Shown here: piece after piece, positions 1-9,703 of the stretch
Numbering within the stretch: position 1 is the first letter of the stretch
Layout: each line of letters opens with the position of its first letter
Assembly (NCBI RefSeq): GCF_001423495.1
Contig: NZ_LMOG01000002.1
Span: forward strand, 124,673-188,672
DNA: 64,000 bases
Origin: Xanthomonas sp. Leaf131
Lineage (GTDB): Bacteria; Pseudomonadota; Gammaproteobacteria; Xanthomonadales; Xanthomonadaceae
Direction of reading: 5' to 3'
Notes under the pieces: model-generated
Databases searched by the model: none
What the model was told of the DNA's origin: nothing
What the model saw: the letters and a program-made list of their open reading frames with translations, nothing else
Position numbers and translations under genes: made by a program

Positions 1-104
1 CGCACACCGACCATCTTGACTGGTCCTTGCCCGCCCACCGTCGCGGGACCTTACGCGGCATGGATGCCGCGTAAGAGCTTACAAGGACGTACTTGCAGCA
101 GCCA
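1..104 (+). repeat. dispersed intergenic repeat, family A copy 1
   Basis: The left edge of the window holds a copy of an element found four times here. Its core is a perfect palindrome at 51-74 (TTACGCGGCAT/ATGCCGCGTAA arms), preceded by a 'TTGCCCGCCCACC' stretch and followed by 'GCTTACAAGGACGTACTTGCAGC'-like sequence. The other copies are near 9172, 17285 and 35190. No coding sequence lies in 1-217, so this is the intergenic tail beyond the first gene. Confidence 0.7.
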
Positions 105-217
105 AGCCGAAGATCAGCAGCTATACAACTGACAGAAACGCAGCTAGTCGAGGGCCCGATGCCCTCACCAGAACGTTGGTCGGTCACTGGATGAAACGCT
201 GTCCGTCACACACCCCC

Positions 218-1867
218 TTACTTGCGTGCCGCCTCGCTGGCATCGCGGGTGGCCCGGAACTCCGAGTCGCTGCTCCAGTTCGGCCATTGGCGCGAATCGG
301 CCAGCTGCTGGCCCAGCGCGTACAGCACGCCCAGATCGCGCGCGGCACCGGCGAACGTCCAGTCCGGCTTCCACTCGTCGCCCTGCTGGTGATAGCGCTT
401 GGCGGTGTAATCATCGGATGCAGCCTTGCCTGCGGCCACGCCGCCCACTTCCCAATCCTGCCCGGACGCATACGACAACGCCGGTACGCCGCGCTTGGCG
501 AAAGAGAAATGATCCGAGCGGAAGAAATACCCCGCCTGCGGCTTGGGATCGGGCGTGTAGCGCAGCTTCCACTGGCCGGCGACGCTCTTGAGCTGGTCGA
601 GCAATTCCAGTTTTGCGGTGCCGTAAATGCCGAAATCGCGCGAAGGCACGAATGGGTTCATGCCGTCCATGTTGATCACCGCCACCGTAGTGTCCAGCGG
701 ATACAGCGGCTTGGAGGCGTAGAACTCCGAGCCCAGCAAGCCCTTTTCCTCGGCGGTGACCGCCAGGAACACCACCGAGCGCTGCGGCTTGGGCCCTTTG
801 GCAAAACCGCGCGCCAATTCCAGCAAGGCGGCCGTGCCGCTGGCGTTGTCCAACGCGCCGTTGAAGATGGTATCCCCGCGTGCGTCCGGCTTGCCCACGC
901 CGATATGGTCCCAGTGCGCGCTGTAGATCAGCGTCTCGTTCGGATGCGTGCTGCCGTCCAGCCGCGCCACCACGTTGTGCGAGGTGATTACATCGGATTT
1001 GACCTGGTAACTGGCGCTCAGCCCTTGGCCTTTGAGTTCGACCGGCTTGAAGCCGCGCGTCTGCGCCTGCTTCTTCAAGGTGTCGAAATCCAGCCCGGCC
1101 TGCTTGAACAGGCTGGCGGCCAGATCGCGCTGGATCCAGCCTTCCAGGGTGGGATGCGCGGCGCGCGGGTTGTCGCGCACCACGTCGAACATGCTGTTGG
1201 TGTTGGAGCTGGCCACGGTGTCCCAGCCGTAGGAGGCCGGCGCGGTTTCGTGCACCACCAGCACGCCGAGCGCACCCTGGCGGGCGCCTTCTTCGTACTT
1301 GTAGGTCCAGCGGCCGTAGTAGGTCATGCCGGCGCCGTCGAAGGCGCCCTTGCCGGTTTCGAAATCCGGATCGTTGATCAGCACCACCGCGATCTTGCCC
1401 TTCAGGTCCACGCCCTTGAAGTCGTCCCAGTCGCGCTCCGGCGCCTTGACGCCGTAACCGACGAACACCAACGGCGCGTTGGCGATCTCGACCTTGGAGG
1501 AACCATCCAGCGCCGCGCGGATGGCGATCTGCTTGCCCTGGGTCAGGGTTTGCGGCTTGCCGGCATTCTGCAAAGCGATGGTCGGTGTACCGACGATATC
1601 GGCGCGGCGCAGCGGCACCGCCTGGGTCCACGCGCGCTTGCCATTGGCGAGATCGCCACCCGGCTGCAGACCGGCCGCAGCGAATTGCTTGCTCAGGTAC
1701 GCAATGGTTTTTTCTTCGCCGGCAGTGGCCGGACCGCGGCCTTCATAGGCGTCGGAGGCCAGTTCCTTGACGTCTTGCGAGATCCGCGCGCCATCGAAGG
1801 TAGGTGTTGCCGCCATCAGTGCGGTCGAAACCGCCATCGCCAGAATTCCCGTCACAACTCGTTTCAC
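218..1867 (-). CDS. M28 family exported metallo-exopeptidase with PA domain
   Basis: The 549-residue product starts with a Sec signal peptide (MKRVVTGILAMAVSTALMA) and should act in the periplasm or outside the cell, cutting N-terminal residues from peptides with two zinc ions. The insertion around residues 130-200 fits a protease-associated domain. The M28 metal and catalytic residues appear in order: SAHWDH, GALDNASG, TAEEKG, INMDGMN and SDHFSF, so the enzyme looks intact. Similar Xanthomonas proteins are annotated as M28 or M20/M28 peptidases. The gene is followed on the same strand by a diguanylate cyclase 148 bp upstream, but no shared function is evident. The exact peptide specificity cannot be read from the sequence. 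Confidence 0.9.
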   Translation of the reverse strand: MKRVVTGILAMAVSTALMAATPTFDGARISQDVKELASDAYEGRGPATAGEEKTIAYLSKQFAAAGLQPGGDLANGKRAWTQAVPLRRADIVGTPTIALQNAGKPQTLTQGKQIAIRAALDGSSKVEIANAPLVFVGYGVKAPERDWDDFKGVDLKGKIAVVLINDPDFETGKGAFDGAGMTYYGRWTYKYEEGARQGALGVLVVHETAPASYGWDTVASSNTNSMFDVVRDNPRAAHPTLEGWIQRDLAASLFKQAGLDFDTLKKQAQTRGFKPVELKGQGLSASYQVKSDVITSHNVVARLDGSTHPNETLIYSAHWDHIGVGKPDARGDTIFNGALDNASGTAALLELARGFAKGPKPQRSVVFLAVTAEEKGLLGSEFYASKPLYPLDTTVAVINMDGMNPFVPSRDFGIYGTAKLELLDQLKSVAGQWKLRYTPDPKPQAGYFFRSDHFSFAKRGVPALSYASGQDWEVGGVAAGKAASDDYTAKRYHQQGDEWKPDWTFAGAARDLGVLYALGQQLADSRQWPNWSSDSEFRATRDASEAARK

Positions 1868-1933
1868 TGCAGCACCCAGGTAGTGTCCGAACAGCCCTGG
1901 AGTGTAGCCACTGCGGCGTTTGACCGGGTGTGC

Positions 1934-1960
1934 GGCATTGGCGGCATTGGCGGCATTGGC
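1934..1960. repeat. three tandem 9-bp GGCATTGGC units
   Basis: Three perfect head-to-tail copies of GGCATTGGC lie in the 148-bp gap between the M28 peptidase start and the GGEEF gene end. This is slippage-prone sequence that could serve as a strain-typing marker. No function is evident. Confidence 0.75.
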
Positions 1961-2015
1961 GGCGCAGTTGCATCACACAGCACGCTGCTGCGCAGCCCTC
2001 CATCGATCAGCTACC

Positions 2016-2996
2016 TCAGAACAGATCGACGCTGCCCACCTGCTGGACAACCTGCTGCATCTGCCCACTGGCGACCAGCTCGGTGTAGACCTCGGCACGG
2101 TTGCGGCCGTTCTGCTTGGCCCAGTACAGCGCCTTGTCGGCCTCGTCCAGCATCTGGCTGATCATGCGACCATCGCTGAGCTCCACGATGCCGGTACTGA
2201 GAGTGACTTTGCCGACCTGTGGGAAGGTGTACTCGGCCACCGCCAGCCGGAAGCGCTCGAACAGGCTCACCGCCGTGTCGCGGTCCACCCCGCGCAGCAC
2301 GATCACGAACTCCTCGCCGCCGAAGCGGAACAGCAGATCGTCCTGACGGAACGAGCGCTGCATCAACTGGGCGACCAGCAGCAAGACCTCGTCGCCATAC
2401 AGATGGCCGAAGGTGTCGTTGACGCGCTTGAAGTGATCGATGTCCACGATCCCCAGCCACACGCTCTGATCCGCCGATGCGTCCACGCCGCCGGCGAACA
2501 GGCGCAGGATCACATCGTCGAAGGTCTTGCGATTGCGCAGCCCGGTCAGCGCATCGCGCTGGGCATCGTCGAGCAGGCTGCGGTAATTCTGGAAGAAGCG
2601 CGCAATGCCCTGCAGCATTGCCTGCTCGGCGATGCCGGGAACCCGCGAACCACCCACGCGCAGGCAGGTACGGATGCCGCGCGCTTCCATCATCGGGTAG
2701 ACCAACAGCGCGCGGCCGTCTTGCTGCAATTGCACCACATCGCCCGGCCCGCGCACGCCGGCCAATTGCTGGCGCATCTGCGCGTCGTGGATGTCGCCCA
2801 CCGTCAACGACAGCCGGCCGTCGTCGCGCAGCCGGGTTTCGGCCATGCTGCGGCCGTCCGGGGCAATGCGCAGCAACGAGAGTTCCTCGGAGGCGCAGAC
2901 CTCGCGCACGGTGCGCAGCAGGCTCAGATCGAGCAGATCGGCATCGCGAATGGCGGTCAGGTCCACCATCCGTTCCAGCAAGGGCTCATTGGTCAT
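2016..2996 (-). CDS. diguanylate cyclase, GAF-like sensor plus GGEEF
   Basis: The predicted enzyme (326 residues) joins two GTP into the second messenger cyclic di-GMP. The C-terminal half is a complete GGDEF domain: DALTGLRNR entry, DIDHFKRVND metal/substrate loop, FRFGGEEF signature and an ADKALYWAK end. RQDD lies exactly five residues before GGEEF, matching the RxxD product-inhibition I-site. The N-terminal ~140 residues look like a divergent GAF-type sensor and contain no membrane segment, so the protein is probably cytosolic. I chose the ATG at 2996 because AGGATGG precedes it; an in-frame ATG at 3059 would add 21 residues. The 2997-3231 gap holds no gene. Confidence 0.9.
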   Translation of the reverse strand: MTNEPLLERMVDLTAIRDADLLDLSLLRTVREVCASEELSLLRIAPDGRSMAETRLRDDGRLSLTVGDIHDAQMRQQLAGVRGPGDVVQLQQDGRALLVYPMMEARGIRTCLRVGGSRVPGIAEQAMLQGIARFFQNYRSLLDDAQRDALTGLRNRKTFDDVILRLFAGGVDASADQSVWLGIVDIDHFKRVNDTFGHLYGDEVLLLVAQLMQRSFRQDDLLFRFGGEEFVIVLRGVDRDTAVSLFERFRLAVAEYTFPQVGKVTLSTGIVELSDGRMISQMLDEADKALYWAKQNGRNRAEVYTELVASGQMQQVVQQVGSVDLF

Positions 2997-3231
2997 CGCC
3001 GCGCCATCCTGTGCACGGACGCAGGCCCGCAGCGCCGGTGGCGGCACGCAGGCACACATCTTGGGCTGAAACGCACTGGCATCACCATGATCACCGGCAA
3101 TCTTTGATGTCGGTTCATCGGCGTTTCCGGAGCAAACTTGAGTCTGCTAACTGGCCGCGCTCAGCGCGGGGCCAGCCAGCGGGGACGCGCGTAGGCGGGT
3201 CGGCCGAGTGCGCCCAGCCGCCCTGCTGGGC

Positions 3232-4716
3232 TCAGGGCAGCGCCGATTCCAGCGCGTCTTCACCCAGCGCGTGGGCCTGCATCAGCCGTCGGCTGCTGGC
3301 GTTCAAGCCTTTGACCTGCACCTCCAGCCCGTGGTGACGCAGGCGCTGGACCACCTTGTCCAGCGCCGCCACTGCGGTGATATCCCAGAAATGCGCGCGG
3401 CTCACGTCGACCAGCACCGTGCGGCCCGGGACCTGGCGTGCATCGAAGGCATCGATGAACACGTCGGCCGAGGCGAAGAACACCTGCCCGCGCACGCTGT
3501 AGGTGCGCACGCCATCGTCGTCGCCATGAGCGATCTGCAGCAGCCCGGCCACCTTGAAGGTGAAGAACACCCCGCTCAGCACCACGCCCACTGCGACACC
3601 CGCAGCGAGGTTGTGGGTGAGCAAGGTCACCGCCACGGTGGCCAGCATCACCACGCTGGAGGTGCGCGGATGGGTCACCACGGTGCGCAGCGAGCGCCAG
3701 TCGAAGGTCTCGGCCGAGACCATCACCATGATCGCCACCAACGCCACCACCGGCACCTGCGACACCCACGGCTTGAGCGCCACCATCAGGATCAGCAGGA
3801 ACACGCCGGCAAACAACGTGGACAAGCGCCCCCGTCCGCCGTATTTCACGTTACCCACGGTCTGCCCGATCATGCCGCAGCCGGCAATGCCGCCGAACAG
3901 GCTGGCGGCCGCATTGGCGATGCCCAGCCCGGTGCATTCGCGGTTCTTGTTGCTGGGGGTGTCGGTAAGTTCGTCGACCACGCGCGCGGTCATCAGCGAT
4001 TCGAGCAGGCCCACCATGGCAATGGCCAGCGCCGGCAAGGCGATGATGCGCAAGGTCTCCAGCGTCAACGGCACCGACGGCCACTGCAGGAACGGCAGCG
4101 CATTCGGCAGCTTGCCCAGATCGGCCACGGTCTTCAGCGGCAGATGCAGCGCCGTACTCGCCACGGTCAGCAGCAGGATGCACAGCAACGGCGAGGGAAT
4201 CGCCGACACACCCGGCAGGCGCAGCCGCGGCAGGCCGTAGATGATCGCCAGGCCCACGCCCAGCATCACCCAGGTGGTCAGGTTGGCGCCGTGCAGATGC
4301 GGCAGCTGCGCGGCGAAGATCAGCACCGCCAACGCGTTGACGAAACCGGTGCGCACCGAGCTGCTGACAAAGCGCATCAGCACGCCCAGCCGCAGCAACC
4401 CGAACAGGATCTGCACCGCACCGGCCAGCAACCCGGCCGCCAGCAGATACGGCAAGCCGTGCGTGGCCACCAGCGGTGCGGCCACCAGGGCCACCGAGCC
4501 GGCTGCGGCCGAAATCATCGCCGGGCGTCCACCGCAAAACGCAATGACAATGCCGATCACGAAGGATGCGAACAGCCCGACCTGCGGATCCACGCCGGCC
4601 ACAAAAGCGAACGCGATCACTTCGGGAATCAACGCAAACGTTGCGACCGCACCGGCCATCAGTTCGCGCGCGGGCGAGGCGCGCCATTGCGCCAGTTCGG
4701 CACGCAAAAAGGACAT
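3232..4716 (-). CDS. SulP family anion transporter with STAS domain
   Basis: This 494-residue inner-membrane protein has about 10-12 hydrophobic segments followed by a cytoplasmic STAS domain (about residues 380-494, TVLVDVSRAHFWDITAVAALD). SulP carriers move sulfate, bicarbonate or other anions by symport or exchange; the substrate here cannot be assigned. The N-terminal FALIPEVIAFAFVAGVDP segment and the mid-protein CGMIGQTVGNVKYGGRGRLST segment are typical SulP signatures. The start at 4716 is chosen because GGAG lies about ten bases upstream and the protein then begins MSFLRAELAQW; longer in-frame extensions look non-coding. The gene is divergent from the endoglucanase. Confidence 0.9.
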   Translation of the reverse strand: MSFLRAELAQWRASPARELMAGAVATFALIPEVIAFAFVAGVDPQVGLFASFVIGIVIAFCGGRPAMISAAAGSVALVAAPLVATHGLPYLLAAGLLAGAVQILFGLLRLGVLMRFVSSSVRTGFVNALAVLIFAAQLPHLHGANLTTWVMLGVGLAIIYGLPRLRLPGVSAIPSPLLCILLLTVASTALHLPLKTVADLGKLPNALPFLQWPSVPLTLETLRIIALPALAIAMVGLLESLMTARVVDELTDTPSNKNRECTGLGIANAAASLFGGIAGCGMIGQTVGNVKYGGRGRLSTLFAGVFLLILMVALKPWVSQVPVVALVAIMVMVSAETFDWRSLRTVVTHPRTSSVVMLATVAVTLLTHNLAAGVAVGVVLSGVFFTFKVAGLLQIAHGDDDGVRTYSVRGQVFFASADVFIDAFDARQVPGRTVLVDVSRAHFWDITAVAALDKVVQRLRHHGLEVQVKGLNASSRRLMQAHALGEDALESALP

Positions 4717-4833
4717 TGGAAGACACTCCGGGGACAGAAAGGACAGCCTGCGGACACTGCGCAGCGGCAATAGTGTGCGGGAAAGCGACCCCGCCCGCAG
4801 CCTGTACGTGATCGCTGCGGCAATGCGCTTTTC

Positions 4834-4849
4834 TGTGGCAGGGATCACG
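4834..4849 (+). promoter_or_regulatory. candidate Clp (CRP-like) binding site upstream of endoglucanase
   Basis: TGTGG-N6-TCACG matches the CRP/Clp half-sites TGTGA-N6-TCACA at 8 of 10 positions. It lies about 80-95 bases before the endoglucanase ATG. From family knowledge, Xanthomonas extracellular endoglucanase genes are activated by the CRP homologue Clp in response to diffusible-signal and c-di-GMP signalling. The site could also touch the divergent SulP promoter. Confidence 0.55.
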
Positions 4850-4927
4850 CCACATAAAACGGCTGCGGACCAAGATGCCCCCCTCACCGCGCCCGAGTGT
4901 CGGGTTCGGTTTTCCAGGGAGATCACC

Positions 4928-6382
4928 ATGTCCATTTTCAGGACTGCAAGCACGCTCGCACTGGCCACGGCGCTGGCGCTGGCTGCCGCACCGGCTTTCA
5001 GCTATTCCATCAGCAACAACAAGGTTGTCGACGACAACGGCAAGGTGGTCCAGCTCAAGGGCGTCAACGTGTTCGGCTTCGAGACCGGCAACCATGTCAT
5101 CCATGGTCTGTGGGCGCGCAACTGGAAGGACATGATCATCCAGATACAGGGCCTGGGCTTCAATGCCGTGCGCCTGCCGTTCTGCCCGGCCACGCTGCGC
5201 GCCACCACCATGCCCAGCAGCATCGACTACGGCCGTAACCCCGATCTGCAGGGCCTGACCTCGCTGCAGATCCTCGACAAGGTGATCAACGAATTCAACG
5301 CCCGTGGCATCTACGTGCTGCTGGATCACCACACGCCCGATTGCGGCGCCATTTCCGAGCTCTGGTACACCAGTTCGTATTCCGAAGCGCAGTGGCTGGA
5401 CGACCTGCGCTTTGTGGCCAACCGCTACAAGAACGTGCCGAGCGTGCTCGGCGTGGATCTGAAGAACGAACCGCACGGCGCCGCGACCTGGGGCACCGGC
5501 AACGCGGCCACCGACTGGAACAAGGCCGCCGAGCGCGGTTCGGCCGCAGTGCTGGCGGTGGCGCCCAAGTGGATCATTGCGGTGGAAGGCATCACCGACA
5601 ATCCGGTGTGCTCGACCAATGGCGGCATCTTCTGGGGCGGCAATCTGCAGCCGCTGGCCTGCACGCCGTTGAACATCCCGGCCAACCGCTTGCTGCTGGC
5701 GCCGCATGTGTACGGGCCGGACGTGTTCGTGCAGTCGTACTTCAACGACAGCAACTTCCCCAACAACATGCCCGCGATCTGGGAGCGTCACTTCGGCCAA
5801 TTCGCCGGCACGCATGCACTGCTGCTGGGCGAGTTCGGCGGCAAGTACGGTGAAGGCGATGCGCGCGACAAGGTGTGGCAGGACGCACTGGTGAAGTACC
5901 TGCGCAGCAAGGGCATCAACGAGGGCTTCTATTGGTCGTGGAATCCCAACAGCGGCGATACCGGCGGCATCCTGCGCGACGACTGGATCAGCGTGCGCGA
6001 AGACAAGATGACCTTGTTGCGGACGTTGTGGGGCACGGTGAGCAGCACCACGCCGACGCCGACGCCTACTCCCACACCGACTCCCACGCCAACACCAACC
6101 CCGACGCCCACTCCCACTCCCACTCCCACTGGCAGCTTCAGCACCAAGGTGATCGTGGATAGCAGCTGGAGCGGCGGTTCCTGCAATCGCGTGCAGGTCA
6201 CCAATACCGGCACCGGTAGCGGCACCTGGTCGATCTCACTGCCGGTCACCGGCACCGTCAACAACGCCTGGAATGTCACCTGGTCTCAGAGCGGCAGCAC
6301 GCTCAGGGCCAGCGGGGTGGACTTCAATCGCACCCTGGCAGCCGGTGCAACCGCTGAATTCGGCTTCTGCGCAGCGAGCTGA
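4928..6382 (+). CDS. engXCA: secreted GH5 endoglucanase with Thr-Pro linker and CBM2
   Basis: This 484-residue exported cellulase cleaves internal beta-1,4 bonds of cellulose and is a type II secretion substrate in Xanthomonas. A signal peptide (to about residue 25, AAAPAFS) is followed by a GH5 catalytic domain to about residue 370. The acid/base Glu181 sits in DLKNEPHG, the nucleophile Glu302 in LLLGEFGG, and the LDHH and APHVYG active-site motifs are present. Next comes a pure Thr-Pro linker of about 25 residues and an 80-residue CBM2-like cellulose-binding domain with two Cys (SCNRVQVTNTG...FGFCAAS). The ATG at 4928 has GGGAGA upstream. A paralogue with a dead catalytic site lies at 26632. 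Confidence 0.93.
   Translation: MSIFRTASTLALATALALAAAPAFSYSISNNKVVDDNGKVVQLKGVNVFGFETGNHVIHGLWARNWKDMIIQIQGLGFNAVRLPFCPATLRATTMPSSIDYGRNPDLQGLTSLQILDKVINEFNARGIYVLLDHHTPDCGAISELWYTSSYSEAQWLDDLRFVANRYKNVPSVLGVDLKNEPHGAATWGTGNAATDWNKAAERGSAAVLAVAPKWIIAVEGITDNPVCSTNGGIFWGGNLQPLACTPLNIPANRLLLAPHVYGPDVFVQSYFNDSNFPNNMPAIWERHFGQFAGTHALLLGEFGGKYGEGDARDKVWQDALVKYLRSKGINEGFYWSWNPNSGDTGGILRDDWISVREDKMTLLRTLWGTVSSTTPTPTPTPTPTPTPTPTPTPTPTPTPTGSFSTKVIVDSSWSGGSCNRVQVTNTGTGSGTWSISLPVTGTVNNAWNVTWSQSGSTLRASGVDFNRTLAAGATAEFGFCAAS
6051..6129 (+). repeat. microsatellite-like linker coding repeat (Thr-Pro)
   Basis: About 79 bases of repeated ACN-CCN hexamers encode the Thr-Pro linker between the catalytic and cellulose-binding domains. 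Hexamer gain or loss keeps the frame, so linker length probably varies among strains. Confidence 0.85.
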
Positions 6383-6492
6383 TTGCAGCAAGGCGGGCAC
6401 GTCGCGCGTGTCCGCCGTTACGTCGTCAACTGCGGGCAGTTTGCAGTGCAAGGACGCGGTGTCCCGCAACCTGCCTGAAGGCAACAGGCCGT

Positions 6493-6562
6493 TGTAGGAG
6501 CGCCCCTGGGCGCGATGAAGCGTTATCGATAACGCCACATCGCGCTAAGGGGCGCTCCTACA
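6493..6562. repeat. REP-like palindrome, family D copy 1
   Basis: A 70-bp imperfect palindrome has 15-base outer arms (TGTAGGAGCGCCCCT / AGGGGCGCTCCTACA) and an inner GCGTTATCGATAACGC palindrome. A related copy is at 23530-23596. It lies downstream of the endoglucanase and may act as a transcript end or stability element. No associated transposase is in the window. Confidence 0.8.
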
Positions 6563-6682
6563 TGGTGCATTGGCATATTGGGTCTTCCGCAAGCAGACGC
6601 TGCCGCAGATACTATTCAACCCGCCTGTGAATCAGCCGATATCCATCAGATAGCGCCCCGGCGCGTTTTGGATGTCGTTGCC

Positions 6683-8833
6683 ATGCCTGTTGTGTCCCTG
6701 TTGCGTCGTCACGTTGCCAATCTCCCGCTCACCCGCAAATTCGTGCTGCTGTGCACCTTGCTGACCGTGGGTGTGATCCTGCTGGCGGTGGCCGCAGCAC
6801 GTTTGCAATACCTGGATCTGGTGGAGGCGCGCAAGCTCAGCGTCAAGACCGAGGTCGAGATGGGCCTCACCGTGATGCAGCACTACGCCGACAAGGTCAA
6901 AGCCGGCGAGCTGACCGTCGAACAGGCCAAGACAGCGGCAAGCACCACGCTGGCCGACATGCGGACCAACGAAGGGGTGGATTACTTCTTCATCGTCGAT
7001 CCGCAGATGCGCATCCTGATGCATCCCAAGCGCGCCGTCGGCACCGACATGAGCGATTACAAGAGCGATGCCGGGCAGTATGTGTATCGCGATATCAAGA
7101 CCGCGATCGAGCGCGGCGACGGCTTCAGTTATTACAACGCGCCCAAGCCCGGCAAGAAGGAACAGCTGCCCAAGATCAGCTATGCCAAGACCTTTCCGGC
7201 CTGGAACTGGGTGTTGGTGATGGGCGTGTACGCCGAGGACATCCAGGTGCAGGCCTGGGGCTTCACGCGCACCTTGACGTTGATCGGCGGCGCGCTGGTG
7301 GCGATGGTGATCGGCCTGTGCTGGTTGATTGCCTCGGCCATGGCCGCACCGCTACGCGCAGCATCGCGCACCGCAGAGGCGATCGCCTCGGGCCGCTTCG
7401 ACAACGACATCCGGGTCGAATCGCGCGATGAAACCGGCCAGTTGATGCACAGCATGCAGCAGATGCAGAACCAGCTGCAGCGCTTCAACGGCGAAATGCA
7501 GACCATGATCCGCCTGCAGCAGGGCGAGAACATCGCGCACCGCATTCCGGAGGATTTCCCCGGCGATTACGGCACGCTAGCGCACGGCGTGAACACGGTG
7601 GTGTTCGAGCATCTGGATGCCATCAACGAAGCGATGGATGTGATGAGCGACTACGGCCGTGGCGATCTGCGCCGCGACATGCGCCGCCTGCCCGGCCAGC
7701 GCGCGGCATTGCACGAAGCGCTGGACACGGTGAAGGGCAATCTGTCGGCAATCAACAGCGACATCGCACGCCTGGCCGATGCAGCCGCGCGCGGCGATTT
7801 CTCCGCACGTGGCGAGCAATCGCGCTACCAGTTCGCGTTTGCCGAAATGGTGCAGGCATTGAACCGCCTGATGCAGCAGGCCGATGCCGGTCTGAACGAT
7901 GTGGGCCGCATCATGGCCGCGATCGCCGATGGCGATCTGTCGCAGCGGGTGGAGTCGCATTACGAAGGCGCATTCGGCCGGCTGGCCAATGCGGCCAACC
8001 GCACCGCGATCCAGCTGACCAGCATCGTGCAGGGCATCCAGCACTCGGCCGAGATGATCAATACCGCGGCCGGCGAAATCGCCAGCGGCAATGCCGACCT
8101 GTCCACGCGCACCGAACATCAGGCGGCGAATCTGGAAGAAACCGCCGCCTCGATGGAAGAACTGACCTCCACCGTGCGCCAGAACGCCGACAACGCGCGC
8201 CAGGCCAACCAGTTGGTCAAGGGCACCGGCGAAGTCGCCGAAAGCGGCGGCCGCGTGGTGCAGGAAGTGGTCAGCACCATGCAGGCGATCACGCAATCGT
8301 CGGCACGCATTTCCGACATCATCGGGGTGATCGACGGTATCGCATTCCAGACCAATATCCTGGCCTTGAACGCGGCGGTGGAAGCGGCACGCGCCGGCGA
8401 ACAAGGCCGCGGATTTGCGGTGGTGGCCACCGAAGTGCGCGCCCTGGCGCAGCGCTCGGCGGGCGCTGCCAAGGAAATCAAACAGCTGATTTCCGATTCG
8501 GTGGAAAAAGTCGCGCAAGGCTCGAACCTGGTGCATCAGGCCGGCAGCACCATGACCGAAGTGGTCAGCTCGGTGAAGCGCGTGACCGACATCATGGCCG
8601 AAATCACCGCTGCAAGTACCGAACAAAGCGCCGGCATCGAGCAGGTCAGTACCACGGTGATGCAGCTGGATGAAATGACCCAGCAAAACGCGGCGCTGGT
8701 GGAAGAAGCCACGGCGGCCGCACGCAGCATGGAAGATCAGGCGGCGGATCTGACGCGCGCGGTGGCGGTGTTCCGGTTGGTGCCCGAACAGGCTGCACTG
8801 GCGCAACGGCGTTCGGTCGTGCAGGCGGCTTGA
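6683..8833 (+). CDS. methyl-accepting chemotaxis protein with Cache sensor
   Basis: This 716-residue chemoreceptor has a first transmembrane helix (about residues 16-36) and a periplasmic single-Cache domain (about 40-195, with [17 protein letters not shown]). A second helix (about 198-220) leads to HAMP-like linkers and the cytoplasmic signalling hairpin. The hairpin tip [20 protein letters not shown] is intact, so it should couple to CheA/CheW. No CheB/CheR-binding C-terminal pentapeptide is visible. The ATG at 6683 gives a normal MCP N-terminus; in-frame codons reach back to 6578. The ligand is unknown; family Cache domains bind small carboxylates or amino acids. It stands alone, without che genes nearby. 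Confidence 0.92.
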   Translation: MPVVSLLRRHVANLPLTRKFVLLCTLLTVGVILLAVAAARLQYLDLVEARKLSVKTEVEMGLTVMQHYADKVKAGELTVEQAKTAASTTLADMRTNEGVDYFFIVDPQMRILMHPKRAVGTDMSDYKSDAGQYVYRDIKTAIERGDGFSYYNAPKPGKKEQLPKISYAKTFPAWNWVLVMGVYAEDIQVQAWGFTRTLTLIGGALVAMVIGLCWLIASAMAAPLRAASRTAEAIASGRFDNDIRVESRDETGQLMHSMQQMQNQLQRFNGEMQTMIRLQQGENIAHRIPEDFPGDYGTLAHGVNTVVFEHLDAINEAMDVMSDYGRGDLRRDMRRLPGQRAALHEALDTVKGNLSAINSDIARLADAAARGDFSARGEQSRYQFAFAEMVQALNRLMQQADAGLNDVGRIMAAIADGDLSQRVESHYEGAFGRLANAANRTAIQLTSIVQGIQHSAEMINTAAGEIASGNADLSTRTEHQAANLEETAASMEELTSTVRQNADNARQANQLVKGTGEVAESGGRVVQEVVSTMQAITQSSARISDIIGVIDGIAFQTNILALNAAVEAARAGEQGRGFAVVATEVRALAQRSAGAAKEIKQLISDSVEKVAQGSNLVHQAGSTMTEVVSSVKRVTDIMAEITAASTEQSAGIEQVSTTVMQLDEMTQQNAALVEEATAAARSMEDQAADLTRAVAVFRLVPEQAALAQRRSVVQAA

Positions 8834-8851
8834 TTGATGGATGCATAGCCC

Positions 8852-8869
8852 CTCGCCCTGCGGGGCGAG
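8852..8869. terminator. hairpin after the chemoreceptor gene
   Basis: CTCGCCC-TGCG-GGGCGAG forms a 7-bp GC stem 18 bases after the chemoreceptor stop. No T-run follows, so Rho-independent function is uncertain. Confidence 0.4.
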
Positions 8870-9017
8870 AAGGCACGGCATGCGCGCCACTAATGCGCAT
8901 GCCTGGGTCGGCGAGGACACCGCACCAGAGAGTTACTTGGTTGCTTTGTTGAACGCCATGCGCACCGACCAAATCGACTGGTCCTTGCAGCCAAGCGACG
9001 GATCAACAATCAAAGCT

Positions 9018-9140
9018 AGGTGAGTCGAGGGCGCGGTGCCCTCACCGCTCGCGGGACACGCCGTGAACCCATCCCTGGGGGCTCGGTGGCGGCATCCATG
9101 CCGCCACACGGTCCCGCAATCGGTGAGGACACCGCACCAG
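9018..9140. repeat. dispersed intergenic repeat, family B copy 1
   Basis: This segment contains a GGCGGCATCCATGCCGCC palindrome flanked by CTCACCG...CGGTGAGG arms. A second, inverted copy lies at about 34955-35075. It is part of the 870-bp gene-free stretch 8834-9703, which consists almost entirely of repeats from families A, B and C. Confidence 0.65.
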
Positions 9141-9171
9141 ACAGGTTGCGGGTTGCTTTGAGAAGAGCTAC

Positions 9172-9330
9172 GCACACCGACCATCTTGATTGTCCTTGCC
9201 CGCCCACCATCGCGGGACCTTACGCGGCACGGATGCCGCGTAAGAGCTTACAAGGACGTACTTGCAGCGTGTCCCGCGATGGTGGGCGGGCAAGGGCCCT
9301 GCAGCCAGGCCACAGATCGTCCGCTCTGCA
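9172..9330. repeat. dispersed intergenic repeat, family A copy 2 (long hairpin)
   Basis: Arms at 9196-9218 and 9271-9293 are perfect 23-base inverted repeats. They enclose the family core palindrome at 9220-9243 (one mismatch). This nested structure is the most complete copy of family A in the window. Confidence 0.8.
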
Positions 9331-9450
9331 ATCGACGCATCCACACCTCTCAAGACGACCGAGATGGTGAGCTTCATCGCGGGGAGTGAAGATTGATCGA
9401 TGCGAATGCATCGCCACTGACAAAATCAATAAGTGCAATGCGCGCTTCTG

Positions 9451-9690
9451 ATTGACGCGGTTTTTATGGGTAAACCGTACCCTCATCCGCCCTGCGGGCA
9501 CCTTCTCCCGGCGGGAGAAGGGAATGTTCCTGATTGACGCAGCTTTGTGGGTAAACCGTACCCTCATCCGCCCTGCGGGCACCTTCTCCCGGTGGGAGAA
9601 GGGAGTGCTCCTGATTGGCGCGGTTTTATGGGTAGGCCGTACCCTCATCCGCCCTGCGGGCCCCTTCTCCCGGTGGGAGAAGGGAGCGTT
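9451..9690. repeat. three tandem ~81-bp repeats, family C
   Basis: Three head-to-tail copies with a period of about 81 bases each begin GATTG-CGC-G and contain CCTCATCCGCCCTGCGGG followed by a CCTTCTCCC...GGGAGAAGG hairpin. They end just after the 3' end of the PAS-GGDEF gene, so the hairpins may also terminate its transcript. A single inverted copy is at about 17074-17125. Confidence 0.85.
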
Positions 9691-9703
9691 GCAGCGCGCT
9701 TGA

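Noticed and set aside
176..2161. Long plus-strand open frame opposite the M28 peptidase and the end of the GGEEF gene
   Set aside because: It has no domain logic and is rich in Arg/His/Gly as expected from the antisense of GC-rich coding DNA; the minus-strand genes explain the region.
9451..9690. Regularly spaced repeats as a possible CRISPR array
   Set aside because: The units are head-to-tail near-identical along their full length with no variable spacers and no cas genes.
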